DNA of 36,041 bases from Elysia marginata. Its lineage: Eukaryota; Mollusca; Gastropoda; Plakobranchidae. The DNA is taken from NCBI GenBank assembly GCA_019649035.1, contig BMAT01014052.1, positions 178,189-214,229 of the forward strand. The letters are read 5' to 3'. Made by a program: the position numbers and the translations under genes. The notes below the pieces were generated by a model that was not told the DNA's origin, searched no databases, and saw nothing but the letters and a program-made list of their open reading frames with translations. This document shows positions 1 through 10,760 of the stretch, in pieces. How positions within the stretch are numbered: the first letter of the stretch is position 1; every line of letters starts with the position of its first letter.

Positions 1-529
1 GGAATATTTTTCCCAGTTCTGAAATTTATATTGCATTGCTGATGATATACTGCGCCAGCGGCACATAAATCCTGAGCATATTCAACGCGCCCTTTCACCG
101 TTTCAGCCCATTTGTCTCGAGGACCTCTTTGCAAGCATAACAGTTCCAAATTAGCCTGGCAGCTCGATGTGCGGATTTGATAAAAGGAAACATCGCCTTT
201 TTTACTTAGGTCTCTTGTACATCTACCACAAAGTAAACAGTCATTGGCAAAGTCGAATTTATTCGTTGAAAAGCGAAGACTAGTTTTCTTTGCAGCTAAC
301 CAATGCTCCCTTTTCCTATTAAAAACTCTTCTAATTGAATTTTGGTTGCAGTAGTCATGGTGAGACCGGGTGTGAAGAATCTGACCAGTATAGGAGTCAG
401 GTCTACTTCTACCTCTCGCGCGACTAGCCTTCTGAAGACCAGCAACACCTTTATTTGTTACTGTGGTTTTTTTCTGGCCGTCATTCAGGGTATGATTGCA
501 CAGAGCACAAATGTCTACGTCTCGGGGAT
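1..529 (-). CDS. Exon 2 (partial) of a cysteine-rich protein of an uncharacterised metazoan family
   Basis: This exon is open without a stop from a canonical acceptor (TTGTTGCAG, 530-538 region) to the window edge, where the gene continues. With exon 1 (1646-1724) it encodes residues 27-202. Visible features are a CxxC at residues 34-37, a 'VTNKG' element at 50-54, HHDYC ending at 87, FDFANDCLLCGRC at 118-130, Cys150, Cys158, a DKWAETV stretch at 165-171, and 'AVYHQQC..NFRTGK' at 186-200. From recall, this Cys/His spacing plus the YHxxC-FRTGK ending marks a large, unnamed protein family common in cnidarians, molluscs and arthropods and often found near transposons. The paired Cys/His suggest zinc binding, which is inference. 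The molecular function is unknown. Many copies in a genome would favour a mobile-element protein over a single host gene. Confidence 0.72.
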
Positions 530-977
530 CTGCAACAAATGTTTACAAGCGAAACAAAATCAGAATGCAGCGAAAAAAATAATAAATTGAGGATTACGCA
601 GATGAAATGGAGATGAAGATATCACAAGGAAACAAAAACGCTACCATGACACCGTCTTAATTTTTAAGGGTCTCATGAGTTCCAGGAATATGGTTTGATT
701 ATTCCAGCTCTCTGCTTTTTTTTCCTGTTAGATCATTACCGGTACCAAGCCTATTACACAATATACATTGACAATCTTTTCTCCCAAATTCGCAAAAAAA
801 TAATTAAAAAGAATGGGCATTTTTTATTTGAAGATAAAACACACACACATTTTTGACAAAGGTCATTTATAACAAAAAATAGTACATGTATATAGAATGA
901 GAAATAATGATTATCAAGAACATAGGCCCTGGGTTTACAAAAAAATTAACTGAAAAGAAAGAACAAAATAATAAAAA

Positions 978-1540
978 TGACGGCGCTCATTGTTTTCAAA
1001 CCACTACATTGCGATGTGACCGTTTTCGGCCTCTAGATCTAGATCTAGTTGTATCAAAATACAGGGGTTTTCTATTTTGATCCCTTACCTTTACAAGTTT
1101 AGATGTATTTAATTATTCTGTATGTAAATTATATAACAACGAAGAGCGAACACAATTAATCTTCATATTTATGATATAGATCTAATGGTGGTTTTAGCTA
1201 GCTCGACATTCTATTATAGATCTACACTAAAATTAAAATCATAAAAGTAGGCTAATGGACAGAAAAAAACCAAAGAAAAAATTATGGTACTCATTGTTTT
1301 TTAACCACTGCTCTGCGATGCGGCCGTTTTCGGCCTCTCGATCTAGATCTTGTCTAGATCTATATCAGAATCCAGGCTTTTTCTTTTTTGATAATAATCC
1401 TTCACAAGTGTAGATTTATTTAGTTATTCTGTGTGTAAATTAATAACGTTGAAGAGCGCAAACAACACAGATCTTTATGTCTGAAAAATAGATCTAATGG
1501 TGGTTTTAGCTCCACATTTTAATAGATCCACACTACAATT
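978..1540. repeat. Diverged tandem duplication (two units about 310 bp apart) inside the first intron
   Basis: Unit 1 (about 978-1233) and unit 2 (about 1286-1540) share the same order of blocks. These are CTCATTGTTTT, then CCGTTTTCGGCCTCT followed by an AGATCTAGATCT run, then CAAGT.TAGAT.TATTTA, TATTCTGT.TGTAAATTA, GAAGAGCG and AGATCTAATGGTGGTTTTAGCT. They differ by many substitutions and small indels, so the duplication is old. No coding potential was seen. Confidence 0.8.
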
Positions 1541-1645
1541 TTAACTCAACAGTAAAATAAAAATTTTGCAAAATGCATAAACATATATCGCTTTTTAAAG
1601 AATGTGCAACAAAAATATTGCTAATAATAAAAGCTAGTTAATTAC

Positions 1646-1724
1646 CAGATGATGTTAAGTGGAGATCTAGAGATAATTCAAATGTTGATTGATAACGTTC
1701 TGCATGATCATGTTGAGTCGCCAT
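1646..1724 (-). CDS. Exon 1 (with start codon) of the cysteine-rich gene
   Basis: An ATG at 1722-1724 in good context (ATCATGG) opens 26 codons beginning MATQHDHAER. They end at a donor G|GTAATT (intron from 1645) in phase 1. The acceptor of the exon at 1-529 leaves exactly the two bases needed to complete the codon (G|AT, Asp), so the frame joins cleanly into the CxxC region. The segment is polar with no signal peptide. The intron, 530-1645, is 1,116 bp. The start choice rests on the phase match and ATG context only. A different upstream exon is possible and transcript data would settle it. Confidence 0.55.
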
Positions 1725-4004
1725 GATTTTTTTACCGATTAACTAACCAAAATCATTGCGCAGAACGCATTACTTCATGAAAATGAAGCTCGACGCATAG
1801 ATGAATGAGTCCGGGATATTTTACGGATTTTAGATATCTCGCTAAAATTCGTTTTTTCTCCTTTTTAGGTATGTTGCACAGAATCATAAAAGCAAACAAA
1901 TGCAATAAATTTAAATTCTTTTGCGATTTTTTCTAAGTAAAACTGTTTTCGGACTCGACTATTCCTCTTGGTTGCCATTCCAGCAAGTCACAGCAAATGT
2001 GATCACGCCTCACGTCTGCTGTCTTTAATTTCCAACTATTAGTGTTGTCGTCGTATAGTGTAGCTGAAATTAGATCTAAATATAACGACAGAGGTCATGT
2101 CCGCAACGCAGAATGTTCTTGTATCTGTAAAGAATGAAGAGGGATGCTAATTTTTAATATTTGTTGCTTTTTTACTTAAAACTAAACATCGATTTTACTG
2201 AATGCCGGTATAATTAACATTCACATAAAGCAATAAAAAGCTTACTTTCTTCCTAAAAAACATATGTTTTATAAAGTCTTCATTTAACATTTTGCACCAT
2301 TTACACAGTATAAATGCGCCAGGTTTTCAACACAGACAAGCAATAACTAAGGACTTTGTCTCTTCGTTCAAATTTTTTGTTTGTGGTAAAGATTCTAATA
2401 GGTGCAATGTGCCATTTCCAAGGTACATTGCTAGAAAAACCATCTGTGCAAACCCAACTTTTAAGACGAAGTAGGATATAAGTCAAATTTTTTAAAAATC
2501 TTAGCTAGATTTTAAACATAGGTCAAGCTTTACTTCTACAGAATTTAGCAATCGAAGCAGGTGAAACTATTCAATTTATATGTGATGTTCCACCTAACGT
2601 TTTTAAAAATTGTTGGAACAAGTGTTTAAGCTGTGACATCTCCATACAGATGTATTCTCTGCAATAGATAATAAGGTTGAAATTGCTAGAAAACTTCCAT
2701 GCCTAAAGGCCCTAGGATTGGAACGGAAGAAAACATGACACGTAGAGCATAAACAGGAAGAAAGTACCTAAGCTAGATCTAAGCTCAATACAGTCTCTAG
2801 ATAAAGGTACCTTCTGAAAACTTCCCGCTGGGTCAATCGAAGTGCAGTGTGTTCCATGTGCAAATACTGAGGTTGTCCCGGGTTGTCCCATTAGCTCTAA
2901 ATTGTGATAGCCTAAATTGACTCCTAGATCTACGTTATATTTTTAGATACTAAGTCTAAATATTAGATCTAGATTTAACCTAATTTACAGAATTCTTCGA
3001 AAAAGAAGTTGGAAAAACAGTCGAAACCGTAGGCCTATTTATGTATGTTTTTCCGTCTACATTTTTTTAGAATTAAAAAAGTAAAACCTTAAGTATATAA
3101 CCCATCAATAATAAAAAAAATAAAGCATAATTAAAGTAGGGCATTACGGTCTTTATTATATTTGGTGTGTAGATCAAGCGATAAATATCTTATAAAACGT
3201 TTTTAAACTTTATTGACCTCCCAAACCCTGCATATTTAAAAAAGCGCTTTGTTTGGATATCTTATTTCTTGTTTGTACTTGTAGACTATCTATTTTATTA
3301 AAGTAGATTGATGTAATAGGAAACATTGGTAAAGATGAGCCAAATTTTGGGGGACGCATTTTACACACTTTCAAAGATAGTTGGAACACAAGATCACGAT
3401 GAAACAACGTTTAGCCCGTTTTCCAACTTCGTCTTTTGAAATCTAAAATCTACATTGTGTTTCAAGTGTCTGAAAATATGACTTGGATCTATAAAAAATC
3501 AAATAAGATAAGTTGGAGTTGGAGCTTGGTCTAGAAGATATCTAGATCTTGAGCATGGATTAGGCCTAGATCTAGCCTAGGTTTTGATTTCATTTTCCTT
3601 CCATGTTAAGTTTTACGTGTCTTATTTTCTTCTATTTTAGCATTTGGTTATCTCGGCTTTGTGTGTCGAGTTTTGTTCCATTGTTTATGTTGAAGGTCAT
3701 TCTCGTGCTTAATCATAATGTTTCAAACTAACAATAAAAAAGTATATAGATAATCTGCACTTTTTCTTACTACTCTCTAATTCTATTCGTTTAAAACACT
3801 ATAGTGTGACTATTTCTTTATTTTCCGCTAAATTTAAATTTATATTACAAGAAAATTATAAGTTTTTAGTAGTGTTTCCAGTTATCATGAAATTACTTGC
3901 CAACCAGCCTTTTTCTTTACAAATGTGAAAATGAACTATTATGGAACCGACAAATAACATACTTGACTTACTTGACTTATTGCCGGTCCGCTGCGATGTC
4001 AACT
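1725..4004. other. Intergenic stretch upstream of the cysteine-rich gene; no gene recognised
   Basis: AT-rich DNA with scattered AGATCT/TCTAGA clusters (for example 2930-2970 and 3530-3580). The short open frames here have no recognisable motif, no supporting splice sites and overlap one another on both strands. The promoter of the minus-strand gene should lie just above 1724, but I see no convincing TATA or initiator element. Confidence 0.6.
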
Positions 4005-4061
4005 GACGTCTCTGCCTCGGCTGATCTGTATAATATACAGATCAGCCGAGGCAGAGACGTC
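4005..4061. repeat. Perfect 57-bp palindrome (28-bp arms, 1-nt centre)
   Basis: The left arm 4005-4032 begins GACGTCTCTGCCTCGG and ends CTGTATA. The right arm 4034-4061 is its exact reverse complement (TATACAG ... CCGAGGCAGAGACGTC), with a single A at 4033. It lies exactly at the 3' end of a LINE remnant, whose last recognisable codons form the right arm. A long hairpin with no loop is physically unusual. It may be a fold-back insertion end or an assembly or sequencing fold-back artefact. Confidence 0.93.
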
Positions 4062-4445
4062 GTCAGGTGCTTCCAGTCGGATCTGTTCTGTGCCATGTTG
4101 CGAAGGTGGTCAAGGTCTTTAATTGAATGTAATCTGGTTGGCCAGTGATCCCTGTTGTGACTCTTGAGGTCTCGTCTTAGTGTAGTCACAATCGATGTTT
4201 TTGGTCGGCCTCGTTGTTTGCTTCCCTCGGTCTTGATGTGTTTAGTAATTGCAACGTTGGGTGGTGTGTTGATGGCCTATCTTAAAATATGACCGAAAAG
4301 TCGTCATCGCGCTTCGAGAATGGTTAAAGATATGGGAGTTTCACCTGTCTTCTGATAGAGACGTTGTTTTTTTATAACTGGGGGATATTTGATATTGAGG
4401 ATTGCTTTTAATTGCCTGCGGTGGAAAGTGTTTAATTTGTGTTCT
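4034..4445 (-). pseudogene. 3' end of a non-LTR retrotransposon reverse transcriptase (degraded)
   Basis: Read on the minus strand, this segment gives the C-terminal signature common to several LINE clades. First comes 'LYQKTGETPISLTILEAR' followed by a damaged 'R.FGHILR' block. Next is a basic 'KQRGRPKTSIVTTLRRDL' block, and last 'DLDHLRNMAQNRSDWKHL', the usual DL..LR.LAQDR..W ending. There are stops and frame breaks around 4290-4310, so it is dead. No reverse-transcriptase core is present, hence 5' truncation. The clade is not assigned. Confidence 0.72.
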
Positions 4446-4714
4446 TCTTGCATAACATAAGATAAACCTTATAAGACTTTAAGACATTCAAGCTTTTCTA
4501 CTAATCCTACATGGTTTCCAAGCAGCCACATCATGTATTTAAATCGAGTCAATACTGAAGAGCAGGGCAGCTGTCAATCAACTTCAATCACGATAGACAA
4601 AACTCTTGCTTCACAGAAGAAAAACTACATCCATAGAATAAGTTCCAATGCACTGATATTGGTAAATATTGACAGCTGCATATAGATCACCTCGTCCAAT
4701 GCGAAATCAAATTT

Positions 4715-4890
4715 TAAGGAGAGTAGTGGCGACATAGTATAAGCTATGTTTCTCTAAGTGGCAAGGCGGTGGGTGCCGAAGAATCTATAAGTCGAAGGTT
4801 CGAATAATACTAAGGGCAGACATTTCGGGCATTTCCAAGTTAAGAGCCTACTTCTAATTCTCTCCACTGCTAATTTCATACCTTTAAAAT
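4715..4890 (+). mobile_element. tRNA-derived SINE, copy 1
   Basis: It starts at TAAGGAG and ends near CATACCTTTA. It carries A-box-like TGGCAAGGCGGTGGG and B-box-like GGTTCGAAT, which are RNA polymerase III internal promoter elements. A second copy in the opposite orientation lies at 33600-33768 and shares the same start, boxes, GGGCAGA.ATTTCGGGCATT and the CTCTCCACTGCTAATTTC end. This defines the element's limits without outside data. Confidence 0.8.
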
Positions 4891-6892
4891 CTTTCAGTCA
4901 TTAAATCACATTCTAATAGTTCATCTTCCACACCACCCACGCGCAACCACACGGTCGCCCTGTAAACCCAGTTAGTTTTGATCTGTAGCGATTAAGATTA
5001 ATTAGGAAATCATTAAGACCAAACTGCCTAGTTGACGATCTGGCGGGTCCCCATTGGGGAAAGATCTTTGTATTAAAAAACGTGCCTTCATTCAGCTTCA
5101 CTGCGTCCCCCGAGAGTCTCTCTTGCCATCGGTGTTCCAGTGTTTCTGTGCAGTGGTCCAGTAACTTCTACGCTGCTCTGTTCCCGTATAGTAAAGAGGG
5201 CGGCAGGCAAGCAAGCGGACTTTAACATGTGTGTGATGATGACTCAACTTCTTTTCATTTTATTGTCACCGCCGCATTTCAAAAACGCTCGTATTTCCAC
5301 TTCATGTTTGTTACGAGTGGTTTTTGAATAACTACTCCCACGAAAAAGATGCCAGCGGCGTATCGCATTCCTTTCTAGTTAATGCTGACTTATCACGAAC
5401 TATCCGCGATTAGCTGTGTCAAATTATTCCCTAAATGGATACTTTTTATACGTTATAAATGTGTTTATAATTGGCTGTAGAGACAGGCGCTGTATCAAAG
5501 AAGCGTTGATGCTTGAATGTGGAACAGAATGGAAAAAGTGTCATTAATTGCTTGGGGGCGGGGTTGGAGAAGGTAAAAAGTTGCATAGCGGCAAGGCGGT
5601 GTCGCAAAAAAGAGGAAAGAAACAAAGTATGGCGGAGAGTAAACTTTGGAAACTAAGGGACGTAACCTCGTGCACCATCAAACTCAATCAGACCCCTGAT
5701 CTACCGGGGTTTATGAGAAACACCAGCCCCCGCTGAGTTAAATGCTCTTCAGCTTTGACGCAAGCAGCGAACTGGCATTATAATGCTAGAACTTTATCTC
5801 TCGAAAGATACGATTATTCCAGACTGAAACCCCGCCACCTTAGATGTGTCTCCCACCTTGTTCTGCTTGTAATGTTACCCACCATTATCTATGTTAGGGA
5901 TCACCCAATGTGTCGATAAAAATCATTTTTAAAGCTCTGTATTTCTGTGTTACGGCTGGTGTAATTGGCGAGTGAGAACGCAGCAAAAAGCCCCCTACTA
6001 TAGGCCGCTGTTTCGATGATGAAATATACAATTGATGGTCGTTAAAACATCATAATGTTGACCGATCCATTGCATCTCTCACTTTGCTGTAGGTCGAAAG
6101 GCGGTGATTTTATGTAAGTAATGACTAGCTTTGATAAAAATCATTCGAATATAGACGAAACAAGAAATGATCATATCTATGGGAGGTACAGAAAGAGAAG
6201 TTCAACCGAGCGTGGTTGTAATTTGTGTTCTTTTTTATCAGGCGGTATCAGACATTTTCGCTCTAAATTTTTCCTGAAAGAAAAACGATCTGTTTTGATA
6301 CCGTAATTGTTACATTTTGTAAAAGTTTTTTAATTGTTCTTGTATAAAACATGAACAAAGTAGCAATGAAAATAGTTACCCTTTAGAGCGGTATATCCAT
6401 TCCCATTTTTTATGTTTTCAAGTTGTTTTTTTTTAATCAGATGGAAGAGTTTGGCGGAAGAACTATGAAAACGAAAAATTATGCTTTGTAATTTGACATT
6501 AAAGGAGCGAGTAATTGCATAACAAATATCCAATATACGTTGCGATTTATTATCGATCTAATCCTGTTTCGAGAATCAAGCTGTAAATTTTTAAAGATTT
6601 TAAAGGTAATGCTAGGATTAGATCAAGGGGCATAATATTTTTATGAAAGGAAGCAGAAATTTAAGAAATTTTTTCAGAAAAAAAGAATTATGTAGTATAA
6701 TTATGAAAGATCTTTTTGCTACAATTCTGGTACTGATATATCCACCACCACCACCCCTCCGGCCCCCTTTTCTCAGTGGTTATTTTCTCTCCCTAATACT
6801 TGGAAAATCACTGATGACATTACTATTTAGAAATGGCTGCTTTAACCCCTCCCCCCTAAAAAAACGCATCAGAAGTAATTGGGAGGAAAGAG

Positions 6893-6895
6893 ACA

Positions 6896-6932
<37 letters not shown>

Positions 6933-6951
6933 CATACAGACAGACAGACAA
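6893..6951. repeat. (GA)n microsatellite with short GACA tail
   Basis: About 20 GA dinucleotides with one or two interruptions, followed by GACAGACAGACA. Confidence 0.95.
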
Positions 6952-7925
6952 ATTTCAGAACGCATTCTTTCAGAAAGGAATGAGATGGACGGTGGGTTGT
7001 TATCACCTAGTTATTGGAAATAAACTGATTTATTCATTTCTATGAGTGATTTAAGCCATGCAACCAGAAGAACGTTCGTAGCACTCTCATATGTCAAATC
7101 TCAAATCTCAAACCTCAAAATAGCATTTCTCTTCTTATTCCTAATTTCATAAATTCTAACTAGAAATGTGATCAAGACATCACATTGAAATTCTCCTCAA
7201 CAAAAAAATGTGTTTTAAGCTTTTTTCAAAAAAATTTTGATATATATTATAATTACATCTTTACATCCATTTAAGTATCCCCAGCTATAATCTTTTTGTT
7301 GTAACTTTACCTGGTCTTACATATTTTATATTAACAGCAAACTTCTTCTTGTTCAATTTCAAATTTATTGGATTTTTTAAAATCGTTTTCCAACTTGCAG
7401 ACAACATTGTGATATCGGACTGTATCAGGATACTTACGAAGCTACAGCACTTAACTTAGTAATTAATTAGAGAACACCAGCATTTTCAAAACACCGCCGC
7501 AGTGCGCAGAATTTTGTATAAAACCACATTTTTCAGCTGTTTTCTTTTTTGTCAAGTAGCAGCGCATTTTGACTCATTGCCCACGAAATTCAACGTTTAA
7601 GTTTATTACTAACACTTTCGTCTTACATAATTACTCACATGACTATACTTTTTTGTGCTTTAGAAAGCTTTTTTTAAATCTTCCACGCCTATACCAAATC
7701 GTAGAAAATGCAGAATGTTTGGGTCCGTGATACACTCAGTCGTTTTTTCTGATTTCAGGAATACTAAAAAAAATGACAGAGTAGAAGCTAATTTGTTTCT
7801 AATAATTTTAATATTTGTTCATACTCTCCTTGGTTATGAGATTTTCTCATTGTGGGCAAAAATGTTAAAATACAGGAAACACGAGCGAAAATGATAAAAA
7901 AGGGAGGAAGATAGAGGGAGATACC

Positions 7926-7957
<32 letters not shown>

Positions 7958-7959
7958 GG

Positions 7960-7999
<40 letters not shown>
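7926..7999. repeat. Compound GATA / (GA)n microsatellite
   Basis: TAGATAGATAGATAG, then (GA)n broken by a run of nine G, then more (GA)n. On the minus strand it yields spurious Ser-Leu-rich open frames. Confidence 0.95.
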
Positions 8000-8000
<1 letters not shown>

Positions 8001-8227
8001 TGGGACAAACAGGCGTGTAGGCACGCTGATACATTGAGAAAGGGAGAGATATAAGATAGGCGGACGAAGAGACACAGTAACAATGAAAACTATCCAAGTT
8101 TACAAAACAAAAGCACCAACTTGCTGGGTAGGTTTGATGGCAGAAAATGGTAAAAATTATTATTGAGTTACCCTTGGAAGTGAGTTTTTAAAAACACAGT
8201 ATTATGATGCAGATCATTATATAACTA

Positions 8228-9154
8228 TAGTTTTTACATCTCAAATGTGAAAATTCAAATATGACAAAGGGATTTCAAAAGTAGCAAAGAAAATGCAAAT
8301 GCGTTTGACGTCATATAAAAATCCAATTGTGAACTTACGAAATGCAAATGTGAACATTGCAAATGCAAATATGACAAAATCAAAAAGCAAATGTGACATA
8401 GGAAGTTCAAGTAGACGAACAGATTTTGAAACAGAACAAATAACCCAATACAATAAAATGGAAGAGGAAAAAAGAGAGAAAGAGAACGAGTTTTGGCGCG
8501 TCTTCGAATTTTTATCATGGTTATTAAATGTCCTTTCGGTACATCGCTGATTTTATTATGGTGTTACATGTGGAGCATGAGGCAGTCTAACCCTCAACTC
8601 TTGATTTATTATAATCAAAGTGTAATCAGGGTGATCACTCACGATAGCAATAACTGTCTCAAGCATTTCTTCGCTCATCTTGACTGACCGCAAACCGCCT
8701 AGCGGAAAAACGACAACACCATCATGTTCTAGTGCTCTGCGGACGATTTGATATATAGCAGTACGTTTGATTCCAATTTGTCTAGCTAGCTGAATGTAAT
8801 CCTCGCCTCGGGTATATAGGCCTGAAATATTCGAGTCTTGTCTGCAGTGCAGATCTTAGAATAGACGGCAGGCATCGTTTTCGTAATACTAGATATCTAA
8901 TGTGCATTCAGCTACAGCAAAATGTTTGCAAAAACACAACACAAACTTTCATAAAAACAGTGCACATTTGTGTTTCCTATGTCACATTTGAAATCTTTAC
9001 GACGTCATATTTGAATTTGTTATTTTCATATTAGCGTTTTGAATTAAATTGCGCACTAAAAAAATTCGGAGTTGTTTCAGTTCCTATGTCACTTACGGGT
9101 TTTCTATGTCACATATATGGATTCCCTAGTAGGATATTTGAGCTGTAAAAACTA
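8228..9154. mobile_element. Tc1/mariner-IS630-like DNA transposon, internally deleted
   Basis: Both ends carry an inverted repeat starting TAGTTTTTACA and continuing (T/G)CTCAAAT: 8228-8246 on the left and its reverse complement at 9136-9154. Each end abuts a TA dinucleotide (8226-8227 and 9155-9156), the target duplication expected of this superfamily. Subterminal copies of AAATGTGACATAGGAA and CAAATATGAC occur inside both ends in inverted orientation (8393-8410, 8980-9005, 9085-9115), suggesting transposase-binding repeats. The 927-bp length is too short for a full transposase gene, so this is a deletion derivative with only the N-terminal part left. Confidence 0.8.
8477..8875 (-). pseudogene. 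N-terminal transposase remnant (helix-turn-helix part) of the Tc1/IS630-like element
   Basis: The ATG at 8873-8875 opens 'MPAVYSKICTADKTRIFQAYI'-like sequence. After a frame break near 8822 comes a helix-turn-helix-like region with 'QLARQIGIKRTAIYQIVRRA'. It continues with 'GGLRSVKMSEEMLETVI' and 'LTL.QINxELRxRLPH.PHV'-type sequence (here 'LRVRLPHAPHV'). A second break near 8555 leads to 'SDVPKGHLITMIKI'. The catalytic DDE/D domain is absent. The order (DNA-binding domain, GG.R linker, ELR.RLP block) is what I recall of IS630-like transposases in invertebrates. With two frame breaks and no catalytic domain it cannot make an active enzyme. Confidence 0.72.
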
Positions 9155-9224
9155 TAAATCATCAACATCATCACCATTTATGGGATACTGAGATTCCTAA
9201 CTTTTTCGAGAAACTAAATATTAG

Positions 9225-10760
9225 TTGAATGTTTAAATGATTTACGCCCAGTTGCTTTGACATCTTGTGTAATGAAAACCTTTGAAAAATGTATCTACCG
9301 CACCTTGGTCTACCGCACCTTGGTCATCTCATTCAGGATTATATAGATCCCCTACAATTGGCGTATAGACCAGAGATAAGCGTTGACGATGCGATATTAC
9401 AATTGATATGTTCTTCTTTCATTTAGATAAACCCTCTACATATGTCAGGCTAATGTTCTTCGATTTTTCAAGTGCCTTTAACACCATCCAACCTCATATT
9501 TTGTTGACCAAATAAACTACTACAACGTACCACTTCCTACAGAAAGATGTATAATTGACTATCTCACAAAACGTCTCCAGTTTGTAAAAACAGGTACTGA
9601 AACGGTTTCAGAAATCACATTTACTAACTTCAGGGGCGTTCAAGGGTACTGTGTTGGCTCCTTTCCTTTTTTCTATCTATTCAGCTGATAGCAGGGCCAC
9701 TCACGATGGCTGTGTAATTGACAAATACGCCGACGACACAGTATTAACTGGACTCGTTTCTAATGACGAAGACCAATAGTATGAGCAGGAGATTGATAGA
9801 TTTGTCGATTGGTGCGATCAAAATTACCTGCAGTTAAACAAGGCTAAGTTAGGTTAGGTTGTTTGAATTTTAACGTCTCTTTTTAACTACAAGGTTATAT
9901 CAGAGACGGCGTTTGGGACAATTGAAAGCGTGCTGCCATACTGTGATGTAAGGAGTGCTTGCATACACCACACCCAGTCTCATTATGCTGACAGTGACAC
10001 CGGGCCGACCAGACTTAGCACTAAATTCATAATGCCAGACACTAGGCGGATCAGCTGCTAATACAATCTTAAAGTCCTTGGTTTGACTCGGCCGGGGATC
10101 GAACCACGAGTGTCTTACCGCTAGGCCACAGAGCCGGTCTAAACAAGGCTGAGGAAATGATCATAGATTTTAGAAGGAAGGAAAACGGCTTAAAACCTGT
10201 ACTCATAAAAGGAGGAGAAGCAGAGAGAGTGGAAACTTTAAAATATCTTAGGGTCGTGTTTACAATAAACGTTCATGGACACATAATATAGAATCTGCGA
10301 TAAAAAAATCCTAGGGTAGACTGTCTTAGAAAACTAAGATCTTTTAATCTCGATAAAAAAACTCCTTCAAATGTTCTACTCTTCTTTTATTAGAAGCGCT
10401 CTAATGTTTGGAATGACATGCTGTGGTGTTAAAATTACCCAAAGAGATAAAAATAGGTTGGACAAAATTATCAAATTGTTCTCCTCGGTGGTGGGTAAAA
10501 AACAAGAAAGTATAACCAATCTATGCCACGAATCACAAAGAAAGTACACTGTATAAAGAATGATAGCACCCATCCCCACCTTAGTGCAGTTTTTGAAGAC
10601 CTTTTGATAAAACGTAGTGGGAGACTCAAAGTGCCCCAAACAAAAAACGGTAAGATGTTCAAATTCCTTTGTACCCGAATCTCTGATACTCTAGGATAAG
10701 AACTATACAAGACACTGAAAGGTGATAAACGTCATTCTGTAGAGGCCTTATTACATTATC
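9225..10760 (+). pseudogene. CR1/Rex1-like LINE reverse transcriptase, decayed and interrupted by a SINE
   Basis: The recognisable blocks are in order but spread over several frames. They are 'NDLRPVALTSCVMKTFEK' (from about 9235), '[11 protein letters not shown]' (about 9450-9485), 'KYADDTVL' with the catalytic YADD (about 9725-9748), and 'IDRFVDWCDQNYLQLNKA' (to 9845). After a 294-bp SINE they resume with 'AEEMIIDFRRKENGLKPVLI', 'LRKLRSFNL', 'MFYSSFIRSALMFGMTCCG' and 'DKNRLDKIIKL' (to about 10490), then a degraded tail. There are many stops and frameshifts. A 15-bp block (TCTACCGCACCTTGG) is duplicated in tandem at 9294-9323. The endonuclease domain is missing, so the copy is 5' truncated. 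Confidence 0.8.
9846..10139 (-). mobile_element. tRNA-derived SINE inserted antisense in the LINE, with 11-bp target duplication
   Basis: TAAACAAGGCT occurs on both sides (9835-9845 and 10140-10150), and removing the insert rejoins the LINE coding blocks. On the minus strand the element starts ACCGGCTCTG, with an A box (TGGCCTAGCGGT) and a B box (GGTTCGATCC) in its first 55 bases. It ends in AACCTAACCTAACTT, at the plus-strand start 9846. The central block contains TCCCAAACGCCGTCTCTG. It is a different family from the SINE at 4715 and 33600. Confidence 0.9.

Larger units (their letters stand above)
4891..8225. other. Long intergenic stretch; simple repeats only
   Basis: No gene recognised. 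The segment holds purine-rich and AT-rich DNA, a C-rich tract (CCACCACCACCCCTCC, about 6742-6760), and (GA)n microsatellites given separately. The longest open frame (6643-7023, plus strand) is a low-complexity by-product of the GA run. It ends in Arg-Glu repeats and has no splice or motif support. Confidence 0.6.

Noticed and set aside
180..200. Apparent frameshift in the cysteine-rich exon near GDVSF
   Set aside because: Re-reading the four-base run (CCTTTTATC on the minus strand) restores one continuous frame through FRTGK.
6643..7023. 126-codon plus-strand open frame
   Set aside because: Half of it is the (GA)n repeat; no motif, no splice context, and no conservation clue.
10085..10139. 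Possible tRNA gene (A and B boxes on the minus strand)
   Set aside because: The boxes are the head of a 294-bp SINE with target duplications; no full cloverleaf follows.
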